A DNA stretch of 64,000 nucleotides, taken from Tricholomella constricta (taxonomy: Eukaryota > Basidiomycota > Agaricomycetes > Agaricales > Lyophyllaceae). The DNA lies in NCBI GenBank assembly GCA_013368375.1, contig JAACJP010000017.1, positions 744,001 to 808,000 on the forward strand, in the 5' to 3' direction. This document shows, piece by piece, positions 14,671 through 27,114 of the stretch; the first letter of the stretch is position 1; every line of letters begins with the position of its first letter. The notes under the pieces are model-generated. The model was given only the letters and a program-made list of their open reading frames with translations. It did no database searches and was not told the DNA's origin. A program made the translations under genes and the position numbers.

Positions 14671-16232
14671 ATGATGTCTTTTCTTTCTGCCGCGCTTCTC
14701 ATTTGTCTCGCCACTAACAAGGCGTTGGGCGCCACATACTCCCAGACCGACAGTCACGTTGGCTCTGGGTTTCTGAGTGCTTTTTCGTTCGAAGCTATAC
14801 CCGACCCCACCCACGGACGCGTGTAAGTTCGTCGTGGAAATTATTTTGGCAGTTTTATCGAACCATTTCTCCTTTTTTCCCGAAGGAACTACGTTGGTTC
14901 AGCGACCGCTGCGAGCGAAAACTTGACCTTCGCATCTGGCGACCATTTTGTTCTTCGTGCCGACTTCAAGAAGGTCCTCAGCTCCAGCGGCCCTGGCAGA
15001 GATTCTGTTCGGCTAAAATCGAATAAACAATATAGGACCTCTGTGACAGTGTACGTTGATTGGTTGTTCTCGGCTTCGCATTTTGACTTCTGGTATATGT
15101 AGATTCAATGTTCGCCACATGCCACAGGGCTGCGGGTATCTGCCCTTCCCTTCCGTGTATTTTATGCACCTAACATGAATTTCGCAGCACTTGGCCTGCT
15201 TTATGGACCGTCGGCGCCAATTGGCCCAACCAAGTGAGCATCAGACTTGCCTTCCTGGTGACTCCGCTTACGTTAACCATTTTAGGGCGAAATAGATATA
15301 CTGGAAGGCGTAAATGATCAAGGACCCAACGCCGCTACTTTGCACACCAACGCGGGTAAGCCAAAAACCTGTAAGGTTTTGTTCTCTTCAATTGACACTG
15401 TTCATTCTTGAAGGATGCACCATGCCGTCGTCACGCTCGCAAACGGGGTTCGTATTTCACCCGAATTGATACTTAGGATCGGGTTTACGCGACGACCTCA
15501 TAGGACATCCACCGGGAACAACTGCGACGTTGCGGTCACGAACAACGCCGGTTGTGGTGTCAAATTCAGTGACTCGAGAAGCTACGGGCCAAGCTTCAAC
15601 CAAAATGGAGGGGGCTGGTGAGTGGTGCTGAAACGATATTGTCCTGGGTTGACTTGTTTATTCTAGGTATGCCATGGAACGAACAGATAACTTGATCAAG
15701 GTCTGGTTCTGGTCGCGATCGGCCTCCAACGTGCCATCCGATGTGAAGAATGGCGCTACATCTGTCAACACAGACAACTGGGTAAGCGGATCGTTCAGTA
15801 TTACCTGCCCAGTCTTCATCTCCTTCCAGGGAACACCTGTCGCATATTTCCCGGATACATCTTGTCCGATTGGAACTAAATTTGGGGCACACAATATTAT
15901 CATAAACTGTAAGTGTCAGCTCCGACAAGTGTCAATACGATACTGAAATTACACATATTTTGCCAGTGACATTCTGTTCGTCACAAGGACATATTCAAAT
16001 GTGACGAGGATAATAGTACTTACGCCGATCTCGGTTTAGGTGGCGACTGGGCTGGCAATGTCTATGGCTCATCAGGATGCCCTTCTACATGTGTTGGTGT
16101 GTTCTTCCTCATTTCTGTTTTGAGGCTTTGCAGTTTTGCAAACTGACGAGTAACAAAGACTATGTGAACAAAAACCCTTCTGCCTTCACCAACGCATACT
16201 TCGATTTCCAATGGCTCAAGATTTACGGATAA
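14671..16232 (+). CDS. Secreted GH16 endo-1,3(4)-beta-glucanase (laminarinase type)
   Basis: Cleaves beta-1,3/1,3-1,4 glucans of the fungal wall or of substrates. The start at 14671 gives a signal peptide (MMSFLSAALLICLATNKALG, cut before ATYSQ). The gene is broken by about ten short introns, all GT..AG and frame-preserving when joined. The mature protein reads like the Phanerochaete Lam16A family: GSGFLSAFSFEAIPDPTHGRVNY, FNVRHMPQGCGTWPALW, the catalytic box GEIDILEG (15286-15309, nucleophile and acid/base Glu) followed by VNDQGPNAATLHTN, then GGGWYAMER, NTDNWGTP, AHNIIINLTFCGDWAG and the C-terminal YVNKNPSAFTNAYFDFQWLKIYG. Cysteines typical of the family are present. No membrane anchor is seen, so it is probably extracellular. 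It appears intact. Confidence 0.94.
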
Positions 16233-16532
16233 ACAAATTCATTATAGCATCCCATACTCAGTTCTAGCAGGAATAGGAAATGAAGCTTATAGCAAAAGTG
16301 TACTAGTATCGTTATTCTCCCAGTTTGCTCGTGATCGTTTGCCAAACTCGCTATGCCATGTGTTCATTATCTTTGAATGTGATGAAGTCAATTTAACGCT
16401 ATCCGTGGACTGATGTATCTCAACGATCTCCGTGTCAGTTGCGAAGATGTTTGCTGTTGTTACTTTTGAAGCTCAACAGTACCTGCAGAACAATTGTTGA
16501 CAGCCCGGTGAGCGTTCTCCCAAAAGTCGGCG

Positions 16533-19500
16533 ATGGCTCGGTTTCGTGCGGAATTCAGCGACAGCAGCGACGACGACTCCTCTCCAGAAAACGAAACACA
16601 GGCCCAGAATGAGTCCAGCGAGGATGACAGGGAAAGCGAAGAGGAATTCTCCAGGTCACCCAGTCCGGAGATGCATGAAAACGAACTCTTGACATCTATG
16701 GCACGACGTCGAAAGCAAGTCAAGAGGACTGCTCTTGTCGAGGACGAGGATGGGGAGATTCGATATGCCCATGAAGTCGGTGAAGCTCGGGGACCTAATT
16801 TACGCGTCTCACCCGCATCATCTTCTTCTTCATCGCCACCACCACCGCGGGCTCGTGGCGACCCTACAATTATACCATGGGCGCAGCATATCGGAGTAGA
16901 TGCGCAGAAAATGCATGTTATGCAGACATCCTTGTTTCGCATGCCGGAGGAAGCTGCCGCATTGAAAGCGCTCAACCAACAGCCTCGTCCAAACTTACGT
17001 GTGCCACTTCAACCTTTAAATAGGAAACACAGCCGTGACTCAGATGGCGACGGTCTCCGGATAGACTCTAGAGAGGTACGATGTTTCGTGTTTAACGAAG
17101 TTATACAGGCTCACATCTAAGACCCTACATTTTCAGAGGGCGTCTTTCGCACACGACATCGAACCGCCAGTTTACCGACCTTCGAGAAAGTATGCACGCG
17201 TTGAAAGCTCGAAATCAGCAGTGGAAGGGAGTGAAGGAGCTGTATTCGACGCGGGATTGGCGTTCGGTCGGTCATTCCGAGTAGGATGGGGACCAGGTGG
17301 GATATTAGTGCACTTGGGCACTCTTTGTGGTCCACCATTCACTCCGTGAGTCACCTTGAAAATAGTTTTGCTGCTCCGCTCACTTGTTTTGTTCTAGAAA
17401 AACATCCGCGAATTCCTCTACGATCACCAAAACCACTGTTCCAATTTTCTCAAGCATAAACCAAGCATCTCTGTCCGAAAAACTTCTGCAACATCATCTT
17501 TCCAATTCGCCTATAACTCCCGATGACGATGGAATTCCCTTTGCTACTCCTAACCCCCAATCTCTACATTTCTCATCATTCGCCTTACTGTTCCCGACGG
17601 CGGATAGGTCCTATGAGGCGTCACTATTTCGCCTTGGACAAGCCCTATTCGACGAAATCGACCTGGGCCTTGGCAACTCGATTACCATCGATATCCGGAA
17701 TCGTATCACCTCCGTTCGGAGAAAGGCTGTGCTCTCTGCATGGCTGGAAGACGCCGTTGCTCCCACTGTGGAAGCTGAACTACGCTCGAACACTTCCGCG
17801 GACGCACCCACCGTCGCATTTACCCTCCTAACTGGAAACCAAACAGAAAAGGCTGCGAACGTGGCTATGGATGGTGGTTTCCTCAAACTTGCCACTCTAA
17901 TTTCACAAGCAGGAGGGGATTGGGAATATCGAGAGGATCTGAAAGAACAGCTGCAAATATGGAAGGATGAGCGGGTAGATGCGCACATCGATGAGAATGT
18001 GAGGAAAATTTATGCTCTAGTGGCTGGTCTGGTCGATGGTGTGGTTGAAGGCTCGAAGGGCGGCGGCTTGGAGAAGGCCGCTGATGTGGATGTGCTGAAA
18101 GGGCTCGATTGGAAACGCGCGTTCGGTATCCACCTTTGGTTCTCTGAGCCAGTGGACGCGCCTATTGCACAAGTTTTCCAGGCATACGACCAACTTGTCA
18201 GGCATGATGCGCAACGTCAACTCTCGAGGCCGCTCCCTTGGTATTCGGAGAGAAAGAGTTCTGCACCATCACGTTGGAACCTTCCATCGACATCCTCTGC
18301 GTCGGATGGCTTGTTCTCCTTGATCCGGCTCCACGCCGAGCCCGCATGCTCGCTTTCACCAATTCTCACTCCTCTGTCGTTTGGAACCTCCCCTGTCGAT
18401 TACAGTCTTGTATGGCATCTGTACATCATTCTCTCGCGCTGCATGCGGGTGCGGGACTTTGCTGATCGCGGGGACCCAGTCGGTCATGTTCGCCGAATGG
18501 ACGACAGCTTATCAGACGATGACGACGAGGATAAGCCAGAAGGCCACTCTCCCAGTGCTGATCTCCTCGCAAGTAGCTATGCATTCCAGCTAGAAGGTCT
18601 GGGTATGATCCAAGAGGCGCTATTTGTGCTGTTGCATATCGAAGGATCTGCTGGGTGAGTGATCACTACCCAGATATCTCATTTATTTCCGCCTCCTGAC
18701 CTCCGTGTCTTCCATAGGAGAGAAAAGGCAATCAAGGATCTTTTGGCACGGTCAGGTGGAAAGCTAGATGAGTGGATGACGAGAGGCATCGTTGGGAGCT
18801 TGAAAATCCCGCTGGCTTGGGTTCTCGAGGCTAAGGTACCCGCTCCTCCGTTATTTGTCTTGTGACGCTTAGATTTTTTCGATAGGCTCTGTATGCACTC
18901 GACAGCGGCGAGATATACGAGGCATATGAACTCTTCCTGAGCGCAGGCCTTTACAACTCGGCACATGATTTGGCAGTACTGGAGCTTGCACCTGATGCGA
19001 TCATCCACAGAGACCTAGAGCTCCTAAAGAATCTTTTTGTCAAATTCATTGGGCATCCGGTGGACGGCTGGTACGTCCGCGGTAAGGTCTGTTTCCTCGT
19101 ATTGTGTGATATTGTAAGTTAGAAACTGATTCCTTCCCTCCGTCCTGTTTGTAGGTATTCCTAGACTATGTCCAAATTATGAAACGCCTGCCTGTACTCG
19201 CAGAACAGCAGTCCCCCGACGTAGTCCCGGATGCAGTTGACAATACTGCAATCGACGATCTGACAAAGAGTGTTCCACGGCTTATTGGGCTGCTTCCGGA
19301 CGTGCTGAGAGACAGTAGCGACCCGCGACATGGGGCAGCTCTTTCTGAGATGGTGTCGGGCATGGTCGGGGTGGTGAACAAGCTCCGGCCTCTGGTCTTA
19401 GTGAGTGTTTTTACGATCTACCTCTTGAGGCCTCAGCTGATGGCTCTTCTCCTAGTCGCAAATCCAGCCGACGATGATGAGCGAGTCGACGAGGCTAGAG

Positions 19501-19548
19501 CATATTCAGTCCGCGGCGTATGCCAGGTTCCTTGACCATATTAGTTGA
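16533..19548 (+). CDS. NUP96: Nucleoporin Nup96/Nup145C-type protein encoded without a Nup98 half
   Basis: A scaffold component of the Y-complex (Nup84/Nup107 complex) of the nuclear pore. Seven exons (16533-17075, 17137-17345, 17398-18654, 18718-18835, 18886-19086, 19155-19400, 19456-19548) give 888 residues. The N-terminus is acidic (FSDSSDDDSSPENE). A block FGRSFRVGWGPGGILVHLG is the hallmark that opens the Nup96 region, followed by the all-helical Nup96 domain (LSAWLEDAVAPTVEAEL, AGGDWEYREDLKEQLQIWKDERV, LDWKRAFGIHLWFSEPVDAPI, ALYALDSGEIYEAYELFLSAGLYNSAH). In many fungi and animals Nup96 is the C-terminal half of an autocleaved Nup98-Nup96 precursor. Here no GLFG repeats or HFS autoprotease box precede it; the preceding gene, 300 bp away, is GH16. 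Confidence 0.9.
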
Positions 19549-21073
19549 CCGTTGTTTTTCCCTTCAAAACCAGTTGATCACGGAAATCACTCGGAATTTC
19601 GCCAGTTTCTTCTTCGAAATCAATCCTTTTGCGATCCCCATTCGCTTGATACATCCGTTCGATATCCTGTATTCTTAATACCAGTCCTTCTGAATGCTCT
19701 CTCTCGGTATAGGGACCTGCTAAACTCGAACGAACGACCCAGATGCTGCGAGACATAAAAGGAGGATGATGCTCAGACTTTTCAACGACATCAGCCATCG
19801 CACACCGCGAAGGCGCTCGTTCCAGACAGGACTGAAGCATGCGGTCCTCCATCCCGCGCGGTGGCTCCGTGTCTGGCGTTTTCGCTTGCAGTTATTGCAC
19901 CACCTAGGTAATGTCTAGGCAAGAGTCATTCCTGTTCAACTGGTGATCTTCTATCGGCGCTATATTCGTCTTTGTGACGGAACTAGTACATATTTTGACC
20001 CGGGATGGCTGAATCAATGGGCGAGTCCTCTGGCCTATGACTTGGTATCTAAACCGCAGATTTGCCGGCTACCCCCCTGGCCTATGGAATACCTCGGGCT
20101 TCCTTTGGCCGCAAAGCGACGGGCAGATTTGATCGCACTCGTCCTCAACGGTACAGCATCGGTCTCTCGTTGTTCCGGCTTCGTCTTTGCTCACTTTGTG
20201 GGGCACGAGTGGGCCTCACGAGCACGGCACTATGTCTGCTTGTAACTGGAGCTTTACCCGCATACAACTGTGCATTCTCCTCTGACATCACGCCTGGAGC
20301 TGATGCGCCACAGATCTGCGACCATCCGCGGCGTAGAAATCGAAGTTAATTGGCGCCACGGCCGGGTCAGGGGGCTTGTGTACGAGGAAACCTTTTCAAC
20401 GGTATGACATGGATTCTTTTCCACTGGTGGTATATGCCCCTAAAATAGTATATTTTTGGATCACAATTCGTTTGCTGTGCAAGTTTCTGCTACCTTCCTT
20501 TCCTACATGTCGAAGACGCAGCTGTCCAAGCAACAGCTCAACTACAAACTTCATCTCTCTCGACCCCCTAGTGGAGTGCTGCCCGATGATTTATTGCGCA
20601 TGTTTTTCGTCATTGTAGGGAGCAATTTTTTCCTCAGGCCTAAGGACATCATGAAACAGTCCCACCCTTAAAGTTATAAGGCGAGGAGACGCCCGAGATG
20701 AAAAGGATGTGTGTAATCCTGGATGCATTTCATCACTGACTGCGATTTCGTCATCACGTGGATGTCGCGTCAGCAGGATTACGCGACATGAAGTGTGGAC
20801 AGTTTATAGGGTTGCTTACGTCCATTCTTACTACCACCATCATGCTACTGACTATACGTCTACGACCGTGCCGACCACATGCACTTTGGGCACCGTCAGT
20901 TCTGGTAATCTACGAGTTTTGCGGCTTATGGAGAAACGTTGACATCACAGTATCACCTCAGTGGCACGTGGTCCTTGCGTACAGGTGCTGGAATTAGATA
21001 TCTAAGACTGCCCTCGAGGAGTACTGTCATCACCACTTCTGCCTTGTCTTCCACCAATACCTTGCTTCGCACA
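19549..21073. other. Intergenic region
   Basis: About 1.5 kb between the nucleoporin and the first ECM4 gene. Short open frames on both strands have no recognisable domain, and no RNA gene or repeat was identified. Confidence 0.35.
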
Positions 21074-22569
21074 ATGACTACCGCCAAAGATCTCACCCTG
21101 CAGTCCGATATCGCGAAGATGAAGACTGAACCGGACGGTAGCTTTAAACGTTTGGATGCTTCATTTCGCAACACAATCGAGAAAGGAGGGCGCTTTGAAC
21201 CTGAACTTGGTGCCTATCATCCTCTCTCCGATGCTGCTCCGTATTCTTACGATCTCCTCAAATCTTAGATCGCTATCACCTCTACGTCTCGTATGCCTGC
21301 CGTGAGTCTCCTCTGCTTCGGTTAATCCAACGAATCGAAACATAATGATAACCATCGCGTTTTTTTTAAAGCTTGGGCCACCAGGACCCTGATTGTCCGA
21401 AAGCTCAAGGGCCTGGAGGATATCATACGTGAGAGCTCTCTTTGTCATATCGGAATCAATTACGCGTGCTGAAGGCTATCATAAGCGGTCACTGTGGTGT
21501 CGCCCCGCATGGGCACCCAAGGATGGCCATTTGGAAACGTCGACCAATTTCCAGGAGCAGACGCTGATCCTTTGTACAAATCGGAGCACGTCAAGGACCT
21601 CTACGTCAAAGCCGATCCAGACTACGGGGGCAGGTTTGTCGGATGCAAACTGGCCTTTGCCAGATCCTTGGGAGCTGATCATGTTTTCTAGGTTCACCGT
21701 TCCTGTCCTCTGGGACAAGAAAACACACACGATCGTGAACAACGAGAGCTCGGAAATAATCCGTGTTCTCAACACGGCTTTCAACGATCTGATCCCTGCC
21801 GAGAAGGCAGGAATCGATCTGTACCCTGCGAACTTCCGCGCGCAGATCGACGAAGTCAATGAATGGATCTATCCGAACATCAACAGTAAGTCCATAGGCA
21901 ATGCGTTCCTGTGCAGGGTAACGTGCTTTTTGGATTGCGCACTTTTTAGACGGCGTTTACCGAGCAGGATTCGCTACGACTCAGGCAGCCTATCAGAAGG
22001 CTGTCCTTGAGGTGTTCGAGGCGCTCGACAAGGTCGAAAAGCTCCTCGTTGGCAAGGAGTACCTTATCGGAGACAGGCTCACAGAGGCCGACATCAGGCT
22101 TTGGGTGACCATCGTATGTTTTAAACTTATTTTTAAAACTCTTTGTGAAAGCTCCCGTGCGTCCGTGTTCTCTGACACTTCTGTTCACACCAGATTCGCT
22201 TTGATCCCGTCTACGTGGGCCATTTCAAGTGCAACGTCCGTACCATTCGTGACGGGTACCCTGCCATCCACGCGTGCGTACTATCCATCTAGTTTCCAAC
22301 GTCTTCCCGTCATGCCGATCTTGCTTGTGGCATGCATGCAGCTGGTTGCAAAAGCTTTACTGGAACAACGACGCCTTCAAGTCCTCGACCGACTTTGACC
22401 ACATCAAGACGCACTACTACTGGTCCCACCCCTCTGTGCGTTGTGCCCCTCTCACCGATCTCGCATTTCGAACATCCTTCTGACGGTCGTATCTATCATT
22501 TTTTCTCTGCAGATCAACCCTACAAGGGTCGTGCCAGTGGGCCCTACTCCCAACATCAGACCGCTGTAG
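21074..22569 (+). CDS. ECM4: S-glutathionyl-hydroquinone reductase / ECM4 (Xi-class GST), copy 1
   Basis: Reductively removes glutathione from glutathionyl-hydroquinones using a single active-site Cys, and may help detoxify lignin- or quinone-derived compounds. Nine exons (21074-21209, 21269-21301, 21372-21428, 21486-21633, 21692-21885, 21950-22113, 22194-22273, 22342-22435, 22513-22569) encode 320 residues. The active site RYHLYVSYACPWATRT contains the Cys-Pro-Trp-Ala motif (Cys56); the Pro codon is split by an intron. Further hallmarks are [42 protein letters not shown], the helical domain [35 protein letters not shown] and [18 protein letters not shown] second copy lies at 43630-45021 with the same exon layout. 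Intact. Confidence 0.95.
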
Positions 22570-23177
22570 CGGTGCCGCCCGGGTAACGTAATGCGAAGCA
22601 CTGCGTCGCGTTGCAGCATGTATCTTTGCATGGTCGCCTTTGGTTGTTCAGTTCGTATCGCACTCGATTCTGTGTAAAAAAAAGTCAAGCATGCTGCTGT
22701 AATGGACAGTACATTTGTGTATTCTTGTGATAGATGGAGTGATGGCGCCGCCACGAGGGCTGCTGTCAGGCAACGGCACGTATGTATTAGATTCCAAGTA
22801 AGATTACCGCGAGGAAAAACTGAGGGAAAAGGAGAAGAAGCAGAAGCAGAAGCGGAAAAAAGAATTACGAAAAACACATGTCCAGGCCGTCCTTGTTCTT
22901 GTCTAAGGCTGAGACGCACCCCAGCAGCAACGTAAAACACGCACACGCATCTGGATCGTTTCGTATGCGTGGCGCGTGGCGCGTGCGAGTGCGAGTGCGT
23001 GGTTTCAGGTTCCACGCCCAGAGCAGCTGCCGCCGAGCCGCGCCCGGGACTGGCACTGGCACTGGCACCATTGGCGGACCTCGCATGCGTTGTGGTGTGT
23101 GCAACCCAGAGACGACGACCCACAGACGAACGGTGGACATCGCAAGGCGCTGTGTGGGGACTCGCGGGCGCGGGACT

Positions 23178-23345
23178 AGGGCCAGGACCAGGACCAGGAC
23201 CAGGACCATAACCAGGACCAAGATAAGATAGTAGACACTGTGTGGTGTCGTCGTGCCTCCCTGCTGTGTCGCCCCTGCAGCTCTCGAGAACCAAGACCAA
23301 GAAGAGGGTAACAAGACCAAGACCAAGACCAAGACCAAGACTCAA
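23178..23345. repeat. CCAGGA / CCAAGA hexanucleotide microsatellites
   Basis: Two neighbouring arrays are visible: repeats of CCAGGA at about 23178-23222 and of CCAAGA at about 23290-23340. The units differ by one base, suggesting a common origin with later divergence. Confidence 0.8.
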
Positions 23346-23694
23346 AAGAAGACACCGGGGTCGGTCGGGATGGGTAGTTCGCAGCAGCCCCATTCCATTT
23401 CAAGCATCATTGTTAAAACGTTGAATTAAGATATGATGTGCGCACGCCACCGAGAACTGGACTGCAGACCAGACCCGACGAGGAAAGAGGGCTACATGAC
23501 GCACATGGGCCCTCGTTTGCGCGCGCGCGCGCGCGGGGCAAGCAAGGCTCGAAGTCGGAGATGGCGTGTTGTCTCTAGTCATGCAGAGGCAGAGGCAGGT
23601 ATGTGCTATATCCTGCGGCGAGTAGGCTATGTAGTGTGCAACCGTCCACTCGGAACACACTGAAGAACGATCGGGTTGCCTGGGTCGATCACGG

Positions 23695-23870
23695 CGCAGA
23701 ATCGGAGGGGGAGAAGCATGCGCGGGTCCAAGGGAGGAAGAGAAGTTGGGATAATAGGAGAGGACGAAGTGGGAGGAGAAGGAAAGGGAAAGAAGGGGTG
23801 GGAAGACGAAGGAGCAGAAGAGCAAGGCAGACAAGGAGCGAGATAAGGAGGCCGGGGGAAGGGGGGGTCA
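23695..23870 (+). repeat. Purine-rich (G/A) tract
   Basis: About 175 nt with very few pyrimidines on the plus strand (many GGAGG, GAAGG and GGGAAG words). Such tracts can form triplex structures or act as nucleosome-poor promoter elements; no function is shown here. Confidence 0.6.
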
Positions 23871-24721
23871 GCGACGTGCGGTGCCATATATGACAGCGGT
23901 GATCATACCGCAGACGCAGTTGGACACGTCTTGCGCGTGGGGATTGAAGTGGTATGTATGTATGCAAGAGCATATGCACGTATCGTCACGGCGTATGTAT
24001 GACATATGCAAGTATGCATGTATAGTGATTGTTATCATGGGGATACGTGGGATGAGAAGGGATGGGAAACCGAGACCGAAGTGGGTTGTCGCGTGGGGCT
24101 ACATAGAGACTGGGCTTTGATAGAAAGCAGACAAAAGGAAGGATAGACGGAAAGATTGAGATTGAGAGGTCGAAACGAGCCAAGGGACAGCCAAGCGTCT
24201 GCTTGTCAAGATGCGTGCGTGGGTTGCTGTTTTACATAGATTCGCGATGTAATGCCACGAATCGGGCAGAAGGGAAGCAACGAAGGCAACGTAAGGGCTG
24301 AGGGTACCCACCTCTCCCTTACCGTGTGTACGTGGCTGCAGACATGGTCGAGTGTGCACGCGAGCTGCTACTCACGCCCCTCATTTCTAGGAGGATTGCC
24401 GACGCCTGCCAGACACCGATGACCAGTTGGAGACGGCAGATGCCGATGCATGCAGATTGAGAGATTCAATACATATGGCGAGTACGTACGTCGCCGATAG
24501 GGAGGGCAAGGGAAGAGAAATATATGAAGATGGGCGGTCCGGTCGGTGTCAAGACGAGGTGAGTGGGGAATGTGGCGTGAGATGTGGGGGACTAGTAGTA
24601 GTGTTTCATCGCCCTGCAACAGTCTGCTTCTTAATGGAAACACCCGTCCGCTCGGGGCGGTATATTAATCGGACCTTGGCCACTCGGATCTTCAGATTTA
24701 GACTATTTGATGCCGCTCCTC

Positions 24722-24730
24722 TCCTATATA
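24722..24730 (+). promoter_or_regulatory. TATA box of the CYP53 gene
   Basis: A TATATAAA word lies about 40 nt upstream of the chosen ATG at 24769. This fits a short leader and argues against using the out-of-frame ATG at 24735. Confidence 0.5.
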
Positions 24731-24768
24731 AACCATGATCCTTACCCTCAGTCCAATCTTTGCCCTTC

Positions 24769-26726
24769 ATGCAGTCCGTCCTCGACCTCGACGCCCACGC
24801 TGTCCTCGCCATCATCAGGAACGTCGATCTCTCCACTCTCGCCGTCGTTGCCCCCTCCCTCTTCGTCCTCGCCCACCTCGTTCCCTACTTCTGGGACTCT
24901 CATGGCATCCGTTCCATTCCAGGCCCCTTCCTTGCAAAGTTCACCGACGCCTGGCTCGGCCTCGTGAGCAAACATGGCCACCGCTCCGAAGTCGTCCATG
25001 CCATGCACCAAAAATACGGTACATAACCGTGTGCCTTATCTATTACCTTGTTCCGCCCCCCTAATCTTCACGCACCCCAGGCCCCTTTGTCCGCCTCGCC
25101 CCCAACCACATCTCCATCGCCGAGCCGGACGCCCTCGCCATCGTCTACGCCCACGGAAACGGCGCCCTCAAGTCCAATTTCTACGACGCCTTCGTCTCCA
25201 TCCGCCGCGGCGTCTTCAACACCCGCGACCGCTTCGAGCACGCCCGAAAGCGCAAGATCGTCTCCCATATCTTCTCCCAGAAGAGCGTCGTCGAGTTTGA
25301 GCCCCACATCCGTCTCCACGTCAAAGACCTCATGAAGCAGTGGGACCGCCTCTGCCTCGGTGCACTCAAGGACGCCTCTGGCGATGATGGTGATGGCTGG
25401 TATGGCCGCGACGGTCGCCTCTGGCTCGATTGCCTCCCTTGTATGCCCCTCTACGCCATCCCTCCGTCCCACGCTAACGCTCTTCAGGGGTCAACTACCT
25501 CGCCTTTGACATCGTCGGCGACCTCGCCTTCGGCGCCCCTTTTGGCATGATCGAAGCCGCCAAGGACATCGCAAAAGTCCCGCGGAACCAAGCCGGCGCG
25601 ATGGACTCGTACGGCAAGGACGACAGCAGCGGTGAAGTGGACGTGGACGAGGTCCCCGCCGTCAAGATCCTCAACGGCCGCGGCGAGTACTCCATGGCCC
25701 TCGGCGTGCTGCCTCCCTGGTGGCGCCCCTTTGTCCGCCTCATTCCCTGGTACCGCCGCGGCTCTGCCGACGTAAAGACTCTCGCGGGTATTGCCATCAT
25801 GGCGGTCAAGAAGCGGCTCTCGATGCCTACGGACCGCGTCGATCTCCTCAGCAAGCTCAAGGCGGGCAGGGACAGCAACGGGAACCCCATGGGCCGCGAG
25901 GAGCTCACCGCAGAGGCGCTGACGCTCCTCATCGCCGGCTCGGACACCACATCCAAGTGCGTGTCACGCCGGCCGCTCTGAGCCTTGAACCCAAACCCAA
26001 CTAATTTTCCTTCCCCAGCTCCACATGCGCCATCATCTACCACCTCGCGTCCAACCCGCACACGCAAGCCAAGCTGCACGCGGAGCTCGACGAGCAGCTG
26101 GGCACGGAAGACGAGCTGGCGGCGACGGCGGACCAGGTGAAGCGCTTGCCCTACCTCGAAGCGTGCATCAACGAAGGGCTGCGCATCCACTCGACCTCGG
26201 CGCTCGGGCTCCCGCGCGTCGTGCCCGAGGGCGGGCTGACGGTCCTCGGCCAGTTCTTCCCTGAGGGCACGGTGGTGAGCGTGCCGAGCTACACGATCCA
26301 CCGCGATACGGGGATATGGGGCGAGGATGTGGAGGTGTACAGGCCTGAGAGGTGGTTTGAAAGGGACCAGGCGGCGATGCAGAAGACGTTTAATCCGTTT
26401 TCTGTTGGACCCAGGTACGTGTCGCGCAAGGCGAGTTGTTGTTGTTGTTGTTGAGAAGAGCTGATTGCGTTGGGTTGGGTTGGACCTGCTAGGGCGTGTG
26501 TGGGCCGGAATTTGGCGTTTTTGGAGCTGCAGATTATTTGCGCGTCGTTGCTTCGCCGATATGAGTTTGTGCTAAGGGATCCTGAGATGCCGGTTCGTTG
26601 GCCCGCTCTCCCCCCTCTCCTGCCCGTGCTAACGACCGTTTTCTACTGTTGCAGCTCGAGACGAGCGAGGGATTCCTACGCAAGCCGCTCAAATGTATGG
26701 TTGGGATCAAGCGACGGGATGTCTGA
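24769..26726 (+). CDS. CYP53: Cytochrome P450, CYP53-like (benzoate 4-monooxygenase family)
   Basis: A microsomal heme monooxygenase; CYP53 members para-hydroxylate benzoate and related aromatics. Six exons (24769-25018, 25081-25440, 25488-25956, 26019-26414, 26493-26592, 26655-26726) encode 548 residues. The N-terminus has a membrane anchor (LSTLAVVAPSLFVLAHLVPYF) followed by a Pro-rich hinge (IRSIPGPF). The block KYGPFVRLAPNHISIAEPDA..IVYAHGNGALKSNFYDAF..RGVFNTRD is characteristic of CYP53. Also present are the I-helix AGSDTTS (about residues 353-359), EGLR of the ExxR motif (E412, R415), YRPERW, and the heme loop FSVGPRACVGRNLAFLE with Cys494 as iron ligand. All key residues are intact. 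Substrate assignment is from family resemblance only. Confidence 0.92.
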
Positions 26727-27114
26727 GCGACGCTTATGGGTTCGAGGAGAGAGGAAGCAAAGGTAGAGCAGAGAGGCTTGGGAAGCCTTGAGTGCATGGA
26801 TGGATGGATGGTGCTTCATGGTTTTTATTTCATCTACATAGTGTATGTACCACGCAGCTTCTTTATTATTTGTTGTTGTTGTTGTAGACTTGTAGTGAGC
26901 GCGCGTCTATGGGCATGCCGCGTTGAGAGTTATCAGCACGGGGACGGGGATGGTCAGCTGTTGTTGGTCCGCGCCGCGGCACAGGAACGAACGCCCTCCA
27001 CTGGTGAACGCACTCGACTTCTCACGGCAGTCATCCAATCCATCTGTCCCCTCTGAGCTCCCCGCTTCCCACACGCCATGCCCGCCCCCCCAACGCACAC
27101 GCACACCTTGAGCC
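26727..27114. other. Intergenic region with a (TTG)n run
   Basis: About 390 bp between the P450 and the next gene. It holds a TTG/TGT trinucleotide run at about 26867-26886 and nothing else recognised. A similar TTG run lies in the P450's fourth intron (about 26434-26452). Confidence 0.5.

Larger units (their letters stand above)
22570..24768. other. Repeat-rich intergenic region upstream of the P450
   Basis: This 2.2-kb gap is rich in simple sequence: short GAGTGC and GGCACT tandem units (about 22980-23075), CCAGGA and CCAAGA hexamer arrays (23178-23345), a GC dinucleotide run (about 23520-23536) and a long purine-rich tract (about 23695-23870). Long open frames over these arrays on both strands are low-complexity artefacts. 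No gene was recognised. Confidence 0.5.

Noticed and set aside
23178..23345. Regular short repeats considered as a CRISPR-like array
   Set aside because: The units are 6 bp without spacers; this is a eukaryotic microsatellite.
22452..23393. Minus-strand open frame (313 codons) with GLGLGL and GPGPGP repeats
   Set aside because: It is a translation of the hexamer microsatellites and overlaps the 3' end of ECM4 copy 1.
24735..25064. Upstream ATG and open frame before the P450
   Set aside because: Out of frame with CYP53 and only Pro/Arg-rich; the CYP53 start at 24769 with its membrane anchor explains the sequence.
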